Assembly: GCF_964340395.1 (NCBI RefSeq)
Contig: NC_135570.1
Span: 13,092,322-13,156,321, forward strand
DNA: 64,000 bases
Origin: Glandiceps talaboti
Lineage: Eukaryota > Hemichordata > Enteropneusta > Spengelidae
Reading direction: 5' to 3'
Positions 38,913 through 51,245 of the stretch are shown here, one piece after another (positions within the stretch are counted from its first letter, which is position 1; each line of letters begins with the position of its first letter). The translations under genes and the position numbers were made by a program. The notes under the pieces are model-generated. The model did no database searches. It was not told the DNA's origin and saw nothing but the letters and a program-made list of their open reading frames with translations.

Positions 38913-41285
38913 GCACACACCATTCATGTTGTTCCCTTCCAGTGACACAGTACCAATAGGAAACTAATACACTTTATACCTTCAATTCCTACAAGTCAAT
39001 TATCTGTTTTACGGGGACAAATAGAACAAAATTTTAAATATGAATGGAAAAAACGGTTCAAGGACACCTATATATCCTGGTTATGCACAATATGGCCACC
39101 ATCTGTTGACTGGCAGATTTAGATCAACTGCTTACCTGTGTACTGACTGTTTAGTATATATGAAAACACTGTTTGTAAAATTCTCCCAACAATATTGTAA
39201 CAACTAATTTTCAAGTTAAACTTACAGACCCGTGTATTCTTACAATGTATGCAATCTCTGGTTGAAGACCGTAGTGGAGTATAACCCTTCTCTTACAGTG
39301 TAACTTTGGACAATTAAGAACTTAAAATATTGTCAACTTAGAACGAATTACATATGGTGAAACATTCATTCCCTTCCTATACGGTGGAAATTTAAACAAT
39401 TACAAATTCAAATATTGCCTGTTTATTAAACTTTGGTAATATATAGAATCATAGTGTTTACAAATGATGATTTTTTTTCGTTGTTTGAAATGTAATGTTG
39501 TTATTATTCACACTCAGGTCATTAGAAGCCAGGACCAGCCTTGTTTTGATGACTTGCAGGGAAAACGTGGGAGCCTCCCAGAAGTGGGAATCAGACAAGG
39601 CGGCAAATTAACATTCATCTGTTAGTACACAGTCCTGTAATGCGCAGCAAAGCAGTAAGAAGCTTCAACATGGACACAACACTGTCACAGTCTCAAGAGC
39701 ACAGAGAGTTGTTTGTGGGAAAATTGCTTTGTAACCATGGTAACAGAGGAGGAAAAGGAATTAAAAGATAACAGGTTTAGTTCAAATTAATCAGAACATC
39801 TCAGCTATCCTTCAACAACTCGGAACTAATTACATTGGATTGCATTGAAATCCATATATCAATGTATATATATCATAATTTCCATATTTGGTAATCTCAT
39901 ATCTTAATTGATATCTATAATTTGACGTTTGCCTAATTTATCTGATGAAATACATCACACAATATTCAATATTCATAATGTATTCTAAAACCATGCATAA
40001 AAGTTAAAACCTGATTCATTGCAAATATTCAAGTCATTCACACATATATCTGAAATCTTGTATGTCCATACAATACAAATAAATGAAATGACAATATTAG
40101 AAACCAAAATGAGATCACAAGAAAAGATTTTGACTATTGAACCAGGTTAGAGTTGTTGGGGTAAACCGTTCTTGCATTAACATGTCCAAAATATACATAA
40201 AAGCTTTTTAAATACATTTTCTATTCTTTTGGTCTTTTTATGACTTTTTTTACTGTTTTTCTGGTACAAAAGATGAATTTCCATGTTTTTAATTTTATGG
40301 CTACTAAAATATATACATAAATGTTCATTAACCGTAAACAAAAATTTTACATCTTTTTCTCCATAATTGCCAAAATTGTTAAAAAAATTTGTAGTTTCAC
40401 AATAATGTCGTACCTAAGCTGGCTTTTACAAGGAAGCTGGATTTAAAGTTCAAAAGAATAAATTAGTTTCAAAAAATTACAACTGTTTTGTACTTATTTA
40501 TGACAGACATATTTTTCTTAATGGTATACATTTGTATTTATTGGACATAGGGAAAAGTTGATACAATTTCAGGAACGGTGTATTGTGTTTATCTCGTATA
40601 GACCTCTCAAAGCATCACATAGCACACAATAGATGTATTAAAAGCCTCTAACGTTACTAATCGTATGTCTGACGTACATTGACGTACATCGGCATAGCGA
40701 TGTCACAGCTTTGCTACATACATGTACACAACAAACAAAGGTAAACTACATGTAATACCAATACACTTTGCTGAACCAACATTATATTTGAAAATCTAAC
40801 AATTCCAGCAGAACTAAAATATTCTACACATCAAAAAATTTTCAAAACAACTTACCACTCCATATTAAAATATCAATTTTTTCCCAGCTATGATATCAAT
40901 CAAATAAACATAATTAACTATCATAACATAAGGAATTAACAAATAAATTAAATTTGATTATCTAACTTTTCCAGTTGCAAAATATTTATATGCTTTTTTA
41001 AAATCAATTTTACATTGTATACAAACAAAGTAATCATTTTGTTACACCAATAACTCCATGGTATCAAATGTTAGATGAAAATTTATTTGTTCTAAACACG
41101 CGTGGTTTATTTCAAATTTGATTAATAGAATACAGGATAAAGCTATTAGCATGCTGGCAGACACACACATATATATTTGTTATCCAAAAATACAGCACAG
41201 TACTAATATGCTATTTTATAATAATACCTGCCAAATTTACAAAAGTACTAAATATAGACTAAATTTGATAACTCGCATCAGGCAT
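38913..41285. other. No gene seen
   Basis: Very AT-rich DNA. A locally GC-balanced block at 39530-39770 (CCAGGACCAGCCTTG, AGGAGGAAAAGGAATT) has no extended frame and could be a conserved non-coding element or an untranslated exon; nothing decides it. Confidence 0.5.
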
Positions 41286-41632
41286 TTAAAGCTACCCTGG
41301 CTGTAACTGGAGTGTTATTTTTTTTAATAAGAACAACAAAATATTCACTGAAAATTATTAAAATATCAATAATCAGACATTGTACATGTTAATTAGGAAT
41401 CCATTTTATTCAGAAGTAGTACAGCAACATGTTGAAAATGTGATCATGTTGAGGGCGCTGATTTTAGGGTATGGACCCAAAATTCAATTTGATTGGATAT
41501 TGTACCATACTAATGTACGTTTACCCCATAGTCGATCCAATACTGTTCAAGGTGTACAATATTCTGAGTAAGTCGTCATATCTAATAAAACAGTTCCATA
41601 AAAATGTTTTATTTGCAGCTAGTGTGGCTTTA
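41286..41632 (+). mobile_element. MITE family 1, copy b (347 bp)
   Basis: It starts TTAAAGCTACCCTGGCTGTA and ends GCAGCTAGTGTGGCTTTAA. The internal core (GGGTATGGACCC, CAATTTGATTGGATATTG, ACTGTTCAAGGTGTACAATA) matches copies a and c. It lacks about 110 bp present near the middle and left of copy c. Confidence 0.8.
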
Positions 41633-42343
41633 ATAAATTTTGACTCAATTTTTTTTTCGATTGAGCATTTTAATATTATTACCATCAATGCTAATAACCA
41701 ATAAATTAATATGGAAAATAAATGTGAAATATTAAATTAACGATTGCAAATTTATTGTAAATTGTAATTATAGTGTTTTTTTTCAGTAACACAGTTCTAT
41801 CTCTCCATGGTTGTAACTTTTATTGGAAATTGTAATTCCAGCGTTTTTTTTTTCATTTTCGTATGGTTTTATCTTACCAATTTTCCACTATATAATCTGG
41901 CCCACAGTAGTAATTCATACATGCATGTATACAGCAACGGGATTAAATTCCAGATGAAATTCAACTCCTGTGTGTCTGGAAATTAACACGCTCATTTTTT
42001 CTGAGTGCATGTACACTAGTCACCTGCAAACTATACTGGGGTATCAATGATCTCTTTGCAATACAAGTGTAACATAAAAAGTGTCATTTATTACAAGGAA
42101 AGTCTCGCGGTAAAATCTGAAGTCCTTTTTTATTTCTTCCCCCCAACACACAAATTGTGAAATCCTATCCTTAGTAGAATATGGAGCAAGAATGTAGAAT
42201 TAGAACAGTGAACTGACTATACAATAGGTGCACAATTGTATTCAAACTAGGGAGTTTTAGTATAGTTAATCTATGGATAAGAATAGGGTTAGACCCCTTT
42301 GTGTAATCTTCAAAGAGCAGACGCTGTTCTACATGTGTCCTGA

Positions 42344-42802
42344 TTAAAGCTGCACTGGCTGTAACTATAGAGTATTATTTTTTCAATAAGAAAAGTAACA
42401 ATATATTCAGTGAAAGTAGCCACATTGGTTTTTGAAGTAGGAAGCCATAAGAAAATCGTCTTATAAATTAAAAATCCAAAATAAATACCAATCCTCATCC
42501 ATATTGCTACTTTAAAATACAATAATTAGGCATTGTTCATGTTAATTAGAGAGCGATTTTATCCATAAGTAGTCAAGTAACAAATCAAAATTGTTACTGC
42601 ATTGGGCCAGTGAATTTTTGGTATGAACCTAAAAATCAATTTGATTGGATTTATTATCCCATATTATGTGTACAGCTACACAAATATATTTACCCACAGG
42701 TGGATAATTCAATACTGTACAAGGTGTACAATATTATATGAAAGTTGTCATATTTAACAAGAGTTTCAAAAACTGTTCTACTTACAGCTTGTGTAACTTT
42801 AA
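42344..42802 (+). mobile_element. MITE family 1, copy c (459 bp, longest)
   Basis: It is bounded by TTAAAGCTGCACTGGCTGTA and TACAGCTTGTGTAACTTTAA, which pair as imperfect TIRs of about 22 bp. It has the same orientation as copy b, 711 bp away. Extra sequence relative to copy b lies between about 42420 and 42515. Confidence 0.8.
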
Positions 42803-43129
42803 CAAGTGGTACCTAGATGTACAGTACACACAAAAAGTAGCGGCTGTCTCATACGTACAACTTACCTCCACAAAATCAATATTAATATAACCTCAATTCT
42901 TTGTCATTCTGTCATTCACATCATATCAAATCATTTGCATGAAAATACATATTTCAATCCATGTCACATTTTCTATAGACAAATGGATTAATATAAACTA
43001 TTTCTATATAAAGTGTTGTGTACAGGAATGTGAAATTATACGACCTAGTTATTGTCCTTGCAAAGGTCGCCTGATATGTAAATAAACTTAAATTTGCAAA
43101 TGGACAAGTTTCAGTTCTGTATCCGTATA

Positions 43130-43890
43130 TCTATGAAAAAGTCTCTTTTTTTTGGAAAATTTGATCACAAAATGAAGATTATGAAGAAATGGGTCAAAAT
43201 TTTTGAGTCATTACCAGCATCCTAATAATTAAAGACTATTGAACATAGTTTTGAAAATTCCATCACAAAATATGAAAATTTCAACAACAAAATTGTTTCA
43301 GATTGGACATTACCGGCATCATATTAGCACAGAGTAGACTATTGTCAATAAATTTCAGAAAAATCAATCACAAAAATTTATAGACTGCCAAAAAAGTTAG
43401 TAAATTGTTTGGTATATCTGGGTATTACTGGCACTTTATTAGCATGCAGTAGACTATTGTCAATAGTTTTTTTTTTTTTTAAAGTTCATCACAAAAATTT
43501 GACAATTTCCAAAAAAATGTACAAATTTGTTTGGTACCAGTATATCTGGACATTACTGGCATTCTATTTGCATGTAATAGATTATCGTCAATATTTCTTT
43601 TTTTAATGTTTCATCACAAAAATTTAAAAAATTTCCAAAACATGCTCAAATTTGTTTGCCATATTTGGACCATAAGCATGCAGTACACTATGGTCAACAG
43701 TTTTTTTTAAAATTTCATCACAAAAATTTGAATATTTCCAAAACATGCTCAAATTTGTTTGGCATATCTGGACTATACATGTACGCATGTAGTACACTAT
43801 CGTCAATAGTTTTTTTTTTAAATTTCATCACAAAAATGTGAAAATTTCCAAAAAATGTACAAATTTATTTGGACTCTATAAGTATGCAGT
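43130..43890 (+). repeat. About 110-bp tandem array, six to seven units
   Basis: TTTCATCACAAAAATTTG, CAAATTTGTTTGG, ATATCTGGACATTACTGGCA and CATGTAGTASACTATYGTCAA repeat in order across the span. Paired frames on both strands come from this repetition. Confidence 0.9.
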
Positions 43891-44470
43891 AGACAACCAT
43901 TAACATGATTTCTTTCTAATAACAGTTTCTCCAAAGTGCAATCAAACTAGCACTCCAAGGTTTGTAAAGTGAAATCTTTAGTACCATTAAGATAATATAA
44001 ATCATCAAAAGTCTACCAGATGTTCTTGTTTTTTTTATTCCTGTAGTTTTTCCTTGAATTTCAGTGAAGTTCATCTGGGACAATGTCTTACTGGAGACAT
44101 CCTATGGGAATATTTGAATTCAGAATTTATATGGAGATTTGGTTCATATATCTTGGCCAGAATTTGCATCACCTCTCAGTATCTATCTAAGCTAGATTTT
44201 CATAGAGTCACATTTTAATGACATGGGTTTTTTTTCAGGAAGTAATCAGATTTTTCTAATTTTGTTACCACACAGTATCACTTATTATTCTGATTATGTG
44301 TTGGAATTTGATTTTTGAAATTAACTTAGTACCGACTTAATATTTCTGTTGAAAATCTGATAATTTCAAAAGTAACTTCAATTTTAATCTAAAATTATAA
44401 TTTTTTGATGGAAATTTTGACACTTTCTGTCCAGCTTTACCAGAATGGCTATTAACAGCAATTGATATTT

Positions 44471-44782
44471 TTAAAAATATTGTTTATTCAATGTCTTTGT
44501 GAGATATTTCTGAACATTACCATTACATAGCATTTTTATAACCAGCCTGGAGTCCCATCCCTCCATCAGCCAAAGTTCTACAAGAACCCTATCACATATA
44601 GTATGTTTCAAACTTTTGTTACCATTTTTCCTATGAACGATACCAAATCTACGCCCCTGGCTACTCAAATCACTACCTAACACCTTCACACTAAACAATA
44701 TTCTCTTGTACATCATAAAAACACTTTGAGAAGATATCGGCACTTTTCTCATCAGGTGTGGTTCACCTATCGACAAATTCAT
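44471..44782 (-). other. Unassigned 103-codon open frame
   Basis: The minus-strand frame from the ATG at 44782 includes VLGSDLSSQGRRFGIVHR and DRVLVELWLMEGWDSRL. CAG immediately precedes the ATG, so it could equally be an acceptor. The frame lacks the asparagine/lysine/isoleucine excess typical of chance ORFs in this DNA. No family is recognised and no downstream donor is convincing. It is listed because it is one of few non-repetitive frames over 100 codons. Confidence 0.12.
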
Positions 44783-45484
44783 CTGTCAAACTATTGCTAC
44801 AGCTTACAAGCACAATGATTAATACTCTCAGCGGGGTAAGAAACCGGAATTAAAATACTCGTCTAGATTTTACATCCATGGAGGCGTTATGGTACGTACC
44901 TACACGTTACACTGAACACGTCTCGACAGAAATGATCTATAGATTTGACTGCGAGGAGACTAAGAGAACGATTCCATGTTATGGCCTCACTTTCTAATGC
45001 ATTTAGATATACCCCCCTAGACTAAGCACATTCATCATGATTCCAAGGGTCCCTGTATTATAGTTAGCATTATAGTATTTTCTATGCTCTATGTTCAACA
45101 GCCCAGGGCTTTACCTATGTCGTGTGTTAGTCATCGGTACAAAAGATCTGATGATGAATAGCTGTGTAGGTAAAAGCATACCGTACTATAATTACTATCG
45201 ATAGTAACTACTGCATCATTATTCGACATCTTGACAAAATTCAAAATTTTTTAAAAAGGAGATATTTTTTTTCTGGGTTCCTTTCATTTCTGGCAAAGAT
45301 GTCGATGTTGCAGTATGTATACATGTATTAGTGTGTCTTCTCATAAAACTTAAACTTTAAAGGCAAAAAAAAAAAAAAAAAAATTTAGTTGTTTCTTGTG
45401 CAGTATCACATTAAAGTATATTAGAGGAACACAAATTTTCAGATCTCACAAATTCAAACATTTTCAGCATTAGTGCCAGTGAGG

Positions 45485-45602
45485 GTACTCAGAGGTATTC
45501 GCACTTGTGCTTGCAGTGTTTCCTGCTGCACGCACATGAAAGTCCTGCTGCAGAGAACACTGTAGAGAACACTGCAAGCACTCATGCAAATACCTCGAGT
45601 AC
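45485..45602. repeat. 118-bp foldback
   Basis: GTACTCAGAGGTATTCGCAC plus TTGTGCTTGCAGTGTT at the left pairs with AACACTGCAAGCACTCATGC plus AAATACCTCGAGTAC at the right. Few mismatches, about 48-base centre with CTGCTGCA repeats. Confidence 0.75.
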
Positions 45603-46575
45603 GCAGCACTCACACACCATAGTGTTCTGTCAGTGTTTACCGTGACTATTGTTAGTTTAATATTCTCCATAGATTTCTACAGCATATTTGCCTACTTTTT
45701 ATAATTTCCCAAATATTCCAAATTCGACCTATACACATCAGTAGTGGGAAGCATTGCAGTATGCCCTCAAAGTCAATTTCACATGCTAATGATGAACAGC
45801 AATTCCAAATCTGATGAAGTCTGACCGAGGAATATGGCAAGAATTCTCTATCTATCTCTACACATGTATCCTTCATATATCGTTGTCTATTTTCGATTTT
45901 GATATTCTGGGAGTGAGCCCCTTCTTCCTACATGGTACTGAGTAAAATTTACACCACAAGAAACATAGTTTTCAACCCCAAAAATGTCACTTTTCACATA
46001 CATGTACACACTGACGCATCTCATTCTGTCTATGTCTATATGCAAAACAAGGACTCCACTTTAATATTTACATGCTACTTTCTTGCAAGACAAGAGATTT
46101 AACACAAGACAGACTCCGAGAACAGTACAATTATTCAGTGTGAAATAGGAATGTTGACAGAACAGAATGAAAGATTGGATGATGAATGACTTTGTGAATT
46201 CTTTGCTGACATCTTTTAGCAAAATGCAGTCGACAGCCAAGTCTTAACTCAAAACCTATCAATATTTGATAAGGACATCCATCATACCATACAAGTGACA
46301 GCCGAATCATTAACGCAATCCCAAATGTCCAATTTGTCTAAATTTCCTTCAAACAGTTGTGAGAACTTCACTTGGAAGTGTTTTCTCATTCCTTCTTTGT
46401 ATTAAGTGCGAGTGATTTGTAAGAACACAACATACCTCACGCAATGCTAGCTAAGTGGATTTAAAACCTCTTTGTGAAATTACTTTTCCTTATTTCGCGA
46501 CATAATCAAAATAGACTGGAGGCTGTGATTCTGTAATTTTCCCCTATTATACGGGTCAGAGGTTATACCTGACAC

Positions 46576-46588
46576 AGGTCAAAGGTTG
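46576..46588. promoter_or_regulatory. DR1-type site AGGTCAAAGGTTG
   Basis: Close to the HNF4/RXR DR1 consensus. Similar DR1 sequences lie at 8222-8234, 18489-18501 and 62654-62666. Confidence 0.25.
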
Positions 46589-47892
46589 TTCGCGAATCGA
46601 ACTTTTACACTCAAAAAGTGGATAAAATACAAAGGCCTTATTTAGGTCTTGAATATCAAACATAGATAGCATAGAAGTAGAAGAAAAAGAACCTAAATTG
46701 GAAATAAATTAGTCAATGTTTCTGAAAAATGTTCTTCATCAAAATTATCAAACCTGGCAAGAAGACACAGGTTAAGTTACAAAAGTGATGATTTGTTATT
46801 AATGTCATTCAAATAGGAAACTAAAAAAGTGTCCACCTTCCTGTCTTCCGTGGCCTTACACAGACCGTTTGATCTTATGAAAAAAAAATCGGCAAAATAA
46901 TCCTATTTTTAGTGTAACAATCAAAGCTTACAATATAAACTAACATTACAGATATATCATAGTGCATGCTAAGAATAAACCTGTATTCATATACATCACG
47001 ATTTTCTCTCAAACGCATTATTCATCATGTGTTTTTTTGAATGTGAGAGTTTAATTTGGTACAATTTATTTATCTATCTCAATTTACTCATTTGATGGCA
47101 GCTGGACCTATTCTATATGCACACAATGAATTCTGTGACGTGAATACTAGAGAGAGGCTTTATATATAAAGAAAGAAGACTAGTATCGTGAAAGGTGAAC
47201 GTACTTGAAATAGATCAACGGTTATGTACGTATGTCCGACGTTACGTCACTAGCGGCATATTTTCATCCTGATTAATTGAAACTGTTCACACAAAATTTC
47301 GGGTCAAATCTGGAATTCCAAAAAAATTCAGTAATACAACTTGTATAGATCTATAGATATAGGCACTGAGAACAAAATAGAACTGATGTACATAGTCTGG
47401 CATCGCATCTCTACTGGTATTGTTAGCCTGATTTTGTATTCACAAAAAACTTTGGTCCATAATCTGTGAATTTTTCAATTTTTTTTACAGTAACACAGCA
47501 TACACCTGTAGATGCAGGCTTAAAAATGTGAAGCAACTTTTAAAAATAGTGCCCATCGTTTCATCAAAATTGTATTTCGTGAAGACAAATAATTGTGTTT
47601 ATTTAGAATACAGTTATGAATCATGTACAGATATGACGTATATGAGTAATGCAATATGCTATTAGTTGCAGCTGTTGTCCCATTCCATGACAACAGAGGC
47701 AACAGAAATCAGACGGGTCAATTAATCCGACATCTAGCATACACCCATATGCATCAGGTCGGTTTTTTGTCAGGTCATAAAACAAAGTCATGTGTGCTTC
47801 CAACAGCTGAGAATGTCAGAGTTATCATATCTGACCCATTATTCATTGAGTTGGTGACAGGATATGGCAATAAATCATTCCAAAACAAGTTC

Positions 47893-48068
47893 AGTAGCTA
47901 TGAACTTGAACCTGACCTTAGTTTTTGCTTCCCTTCACCATGTTTTAGCTACCAGGACCACTATATCTTACAAAGTAGCTATGAACTTGAATCTAACCTT
48001 GGTTTTTGTTTCCCTCCACCATGTTTTAGCTACAATGTACCAGGACCAATACATCTTACAAAGTAGCT
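47893..48068 (+). repeat. 81/88-bp tandem duplication
   Basis: AGTAGCTATGAACTTGAA starts at 47893 and 47974, each continuing to CACCATGTTTTAGCTAC and ATCTTACAA; a third start follows at 48062. The 136-codon plus frame over it (SSYELEPDLSFCFPSPCFSY twice) is a repeat product with no recognised domain. Confidence 0.8.
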
Positions 48069-48122
48069 ATTCCCAATACAGTATTTCCACACCACTACTA
48101 CACAAAACACAATGTCTATTTT

Positions 48123-48224
48123 GACCAGTGTGTCCTCTAAGCCAATTTGACGTGCTAATGACGCATAAAATTTCTAGTGATGCACCAAAATTTGGTGTTC
48201 CCCTATCTCTTACTATGTGGTGAC
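48123..48224 (-). repeat. Single unit of the 103-bp repeat family, inverted
   Basis: ACCAAAATTTGGTGTTCCCC and CTTACTATGTGGTGAC match the complement of the 431-1035 unit over its full length, including CTCTAAGCCAATTTGACGTG. Confidence 0.75.
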
Positions 48225-48960
48225 CTCAATAGACATCCCATTTTTATTATTTTGACTCCCAACAAAGTTTGGCTAATATTTTGCTACTTAGACAGCACAC
48301 ATTGTATGTGCACATGTAGTTGCATTACAACTACTGTGCATTTGTAACATTTTGGCGCAATTTTATGTTTAAAAGCCTACGATTCCAGTCAGCTACGAAA
48401 TAAGCCTTTTATACACAGTTCACTACATATATAATCATACCCTTAAATGTATCAAATTCGTCTACATTTATTTGACTGCCAAAATTACTGAAACTGTTGG
48501 TGCAAACTGAGATAAAATTACTCCAGACATCACTTTACGCTAGTAGCTTACTTCAAAATGATTTCCACAGAGCTACTGTATAGAAAATCCCATCATTCCA
48601 TCACCATGGCAACGCGGTTGCCGACTCTGAGAGAGCTGGCATTTAGTGCAATGTAATCTTTCATTTTATACAGCCAAATTATACAGTAATTTTCTTAATT
48701 TCTACTATCATTTCGAACAAGGTCATAGGAAGCTAAGCTTTCTGCTATCAATTTGTTATCGTATACATGTAACTTAAAGACACGTACAATCAAAGGAGAG
48801 AGTCTAATACCATGGCAACATTATCAGTGTCATATTATTTCGGTTCAATTCTCAGTCTCATTCTCATCCATCACAAAAATGAAATGATTTGTACGCTCAT
48901 TACATAATTTTATTCAAATGTGCTTGCTTTAACTTTTTGATGTTATATCACCTCTTTTGT

Positions 48961-49343
48961 CTAGTTCCTATGCGACGCATTACAATTACTACGATCATCT
49001 CCACTCATGTATAGGGAAAGTTGTTATTTCTAGCACAGAAATCTGTGCTACCCCTACTGTGTTCATATAAACGTGATGACGTTATCACGTCCCTATGCGA
49101 TTTTAGTTTCAGACTCGAGAGGCAGCATTTGGTTAACAAGCAATTGTCTAAAGGAACTAACCAATTGCAACTGTCTGTCAATTAGTGATGGATTACTACT
49201 GATATGCATCGTTTACCCTTCGCCCAGTGGGGTTTACCATTTGCCCAGCGGGGTAGCACAGATTTCTGTGCTAGAATATGGACTTTCCCTATATGTGAGT
49301 GGAGATGATCATAGTAATCGCAACACGTCGTATAGGAACTAGA
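48961..49343. mobile_element. TIR element with about 95-bp inverted arms
   Basis: The left arm, 48961 to about 49056, runs from CTAGTTCCTATGCGACG to AGCACAGAAATCTGTGCTAC. It pairs with the right arm, about 49248 to 49343, which ends GTATAGGAACTAG. Each arm contains its own near-palindrome AGCACAGAAATCTGTGCT. The centre has two GCCCAGYGGGGT subrepeats at 49220-49255. No transposase is present. The 90-codon plus-strand frame here is a by-product of the inverted structure. Confidence 0.8.
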
Positions 49344-50175
49344 CTAGATACCTCTCATCTTCAAGATTTAAATCATTCACCTTTTTTTCCCATTGTTACT
49401 GCTTTACCTTTCAGTTCAAACACAGTATCTTATATTTGCCCAGGTTTTTAGATCCCTATTCTCCTCAGAAGCTAAATTGTTTGCAAAAAGGTACATACAT
49501 AAAAAGTATCCCCCACCCCCCAAGAGCTTACCCAAGCATGATTGTAATTAGCAAGTAAATTGTATGTGTTGTTATGTAAATGAGTTTCTTTTGTTTCCCT
49601 ACATTTCAAGCATGCTGTTCAACATGCGAAAATTTCCCTATGGTAAACACTGCACAAACTTTGGATGACAACAAATTTCTTTTTTTCACAAAGTTTTCAG
49701 GATTATCTTTCAATTACTATTGAACAGTGGTTCTATTTTGAATGCCTTGATATATGTAAATTAATATAACATTACATTGTAATGCAAATTACTCTGTTAT
49801 GCAAATAACTTTATTGTTTATGTAAATAACCAGCATCTCTATCATCATATTCCCACAAGAACATAATTTCACATAACATCTTTGATTAGGCTCCGTTTAC
49901 ACATTACCATTTTCAAATGAAAAAAAAAATATTTTGCAATGTTTTTGTACTCTCCATTTCCATGGAAACGAAACAAATGTACATGAAAACAAAACAATTT
50001 GAAAACATTTCTAAAAGTGGCTCATTTTTGAAATCCGTTTTCATTCTAAAACAAAGTCTGTGTAAATAGGCAAAAACAAAAAGGAGTAAAAACAGATATG
50101 CTGCCTTAATTCTGAATCCCTATTTTGTTGATTTCCAAGTGATCAAATAGTTGTTCTCCTGTGTGCAAAAAAGGC

Positions 50176-50427
50176 AATAGGGAACTAGGAAACCCACCAT
50201 GTTGAATGTTGCATCATGGGAAATGTGATAATGAATACTAATGAATTGGTATTGTAAACAATACTGTTACATTGTTTGCAACCACGAACGATCAATTCAT
50301 AGATACCCTGACCATTCTGGGAGGTTCATTCTATCGATAGATCCAGATTAGGTATTAAGATAACCACAGATAATCCCATAGTCCTTTGCATCTGAGCATG
50401 CTCAGTCTGGATTGCAAGTTCCCTATT
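50176..50427 (+). mobile_element. MITE family 2, copy b (252 bp)
   Basis: This copy has the same length and orientation as copy a. Left end is AATAGGGAACTAGGAAACCC, right end GGATTGCAAGTTCCCTATT. Identity by eye is around 90 percent. Its right end abuts the open minus-strand stretch at 50428-50661. Confidence 0.85.
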
Positions 50428-50661
50428 TCCATATATTTCTAAATTACAATTTTCCTTTAAAAGGATTAAAACAAACGAGCCTCCAGTTCGATCAACTATT
50501 CGGTCAATATGAACAGTATCATTAATGCCCCCAGTTTGGACTCCATTCAAGCAAATCCGTGTATGTTTGCTTGCAGTAATCATTTTAGCCTGATCACTCT
50601 GAAAAATTGTCTCGTTAATTAAGACTAGTATATCTTCCTTGGGGATACGACTTTAATGATA
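50428..50661 (-). other. Candidate coding island interrupted by a MITE
   Basis: The minus strand is open from a TAA near 50655 down into the 252-bp MITE at 50427. It encodes a well-balanced peptide that includes TRICLNGVQTGGINDTVH and VDRTGGSFVLILLKEN. An acceptor-like TTTTTCAG sits about 20 bases before the first ATG (50583). Composition looks more protein-like than the many AT-rich chance frames around it. I do not recognise a domain, and no clear donor follows; GTAATT within the KEN-C codons is the best and is weak. It could be an exon remnant, a TE fragment or chance. Confidence 0.15.
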
Positions 50662-50930
50662 ATCAACAAATTACTTTTCCTTAACTTAATCACATGTACG
50701 TTTAAATTGAATATTTAATTTACAAAATTGCACAACCGGGATGTTCAGACTTAAGACTTTGTTTTTGAGTCAGTGCTATACTGTATGTAAATATTATATC
50801 ATATTTTCGCTCAAGAGGCAAAGGATAACGTTAACTTATGGAGATCTTGACAACACAATTTAAAAAAAAATTTTTTTGAAACATATTACCCTGTGAATGT
50901 TTTTTACGTTCCTAAAAGTAAGTGAACAGA

Positions 50931-51245
50931 TAACATAAACCCAATACGACAATAATCTTTGGGAAAAACCTAAGAAAAGGGGTATTAATTTTATAGATGT
51001 TTACCCTCAAACTCGACTAACTGGGTTAGGCAGCCATTTTGGAAACAGTGACACATAATGAAATATTTTTCCTTTTATGCATTATGATAACATAAACCCA
51101 ATATGAAGGTAATCTTTGGGAAAAACCTGAGAAAAGGGGTACTAATAATTTTATATATGTTTACCCTGAAACCAACTAACTGGTTTGGCAGCCATTTTGG
51201 AAACAGTAAGACAGAATGAAATATTTTCCCTTTTAAGCATTATAC
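50931..51245 (+). repeat. 157-bp tandem duplication
   Basis: TAACATAAACCCAATAYGA at 50931 and 51088 is followed in each by AATCTTTGGGAAAAACCTRA and GGCAGCCATTTTGGAAACAG. Copies are close to identical, so it is relatively recent. Confidence 0.9.

Noticed and set aside
38410-38945. 168-codon cysteine/valine-rich minus frame
   Set aside because: Explained by CA/CAGA microsatellites plus a 195-bp duplication.
47656-48066. 136-codon plus frame
   Set aside because: Its striking repeat comes from an 81/88-bp tandem duplication, and the remainder has no recognised domain.
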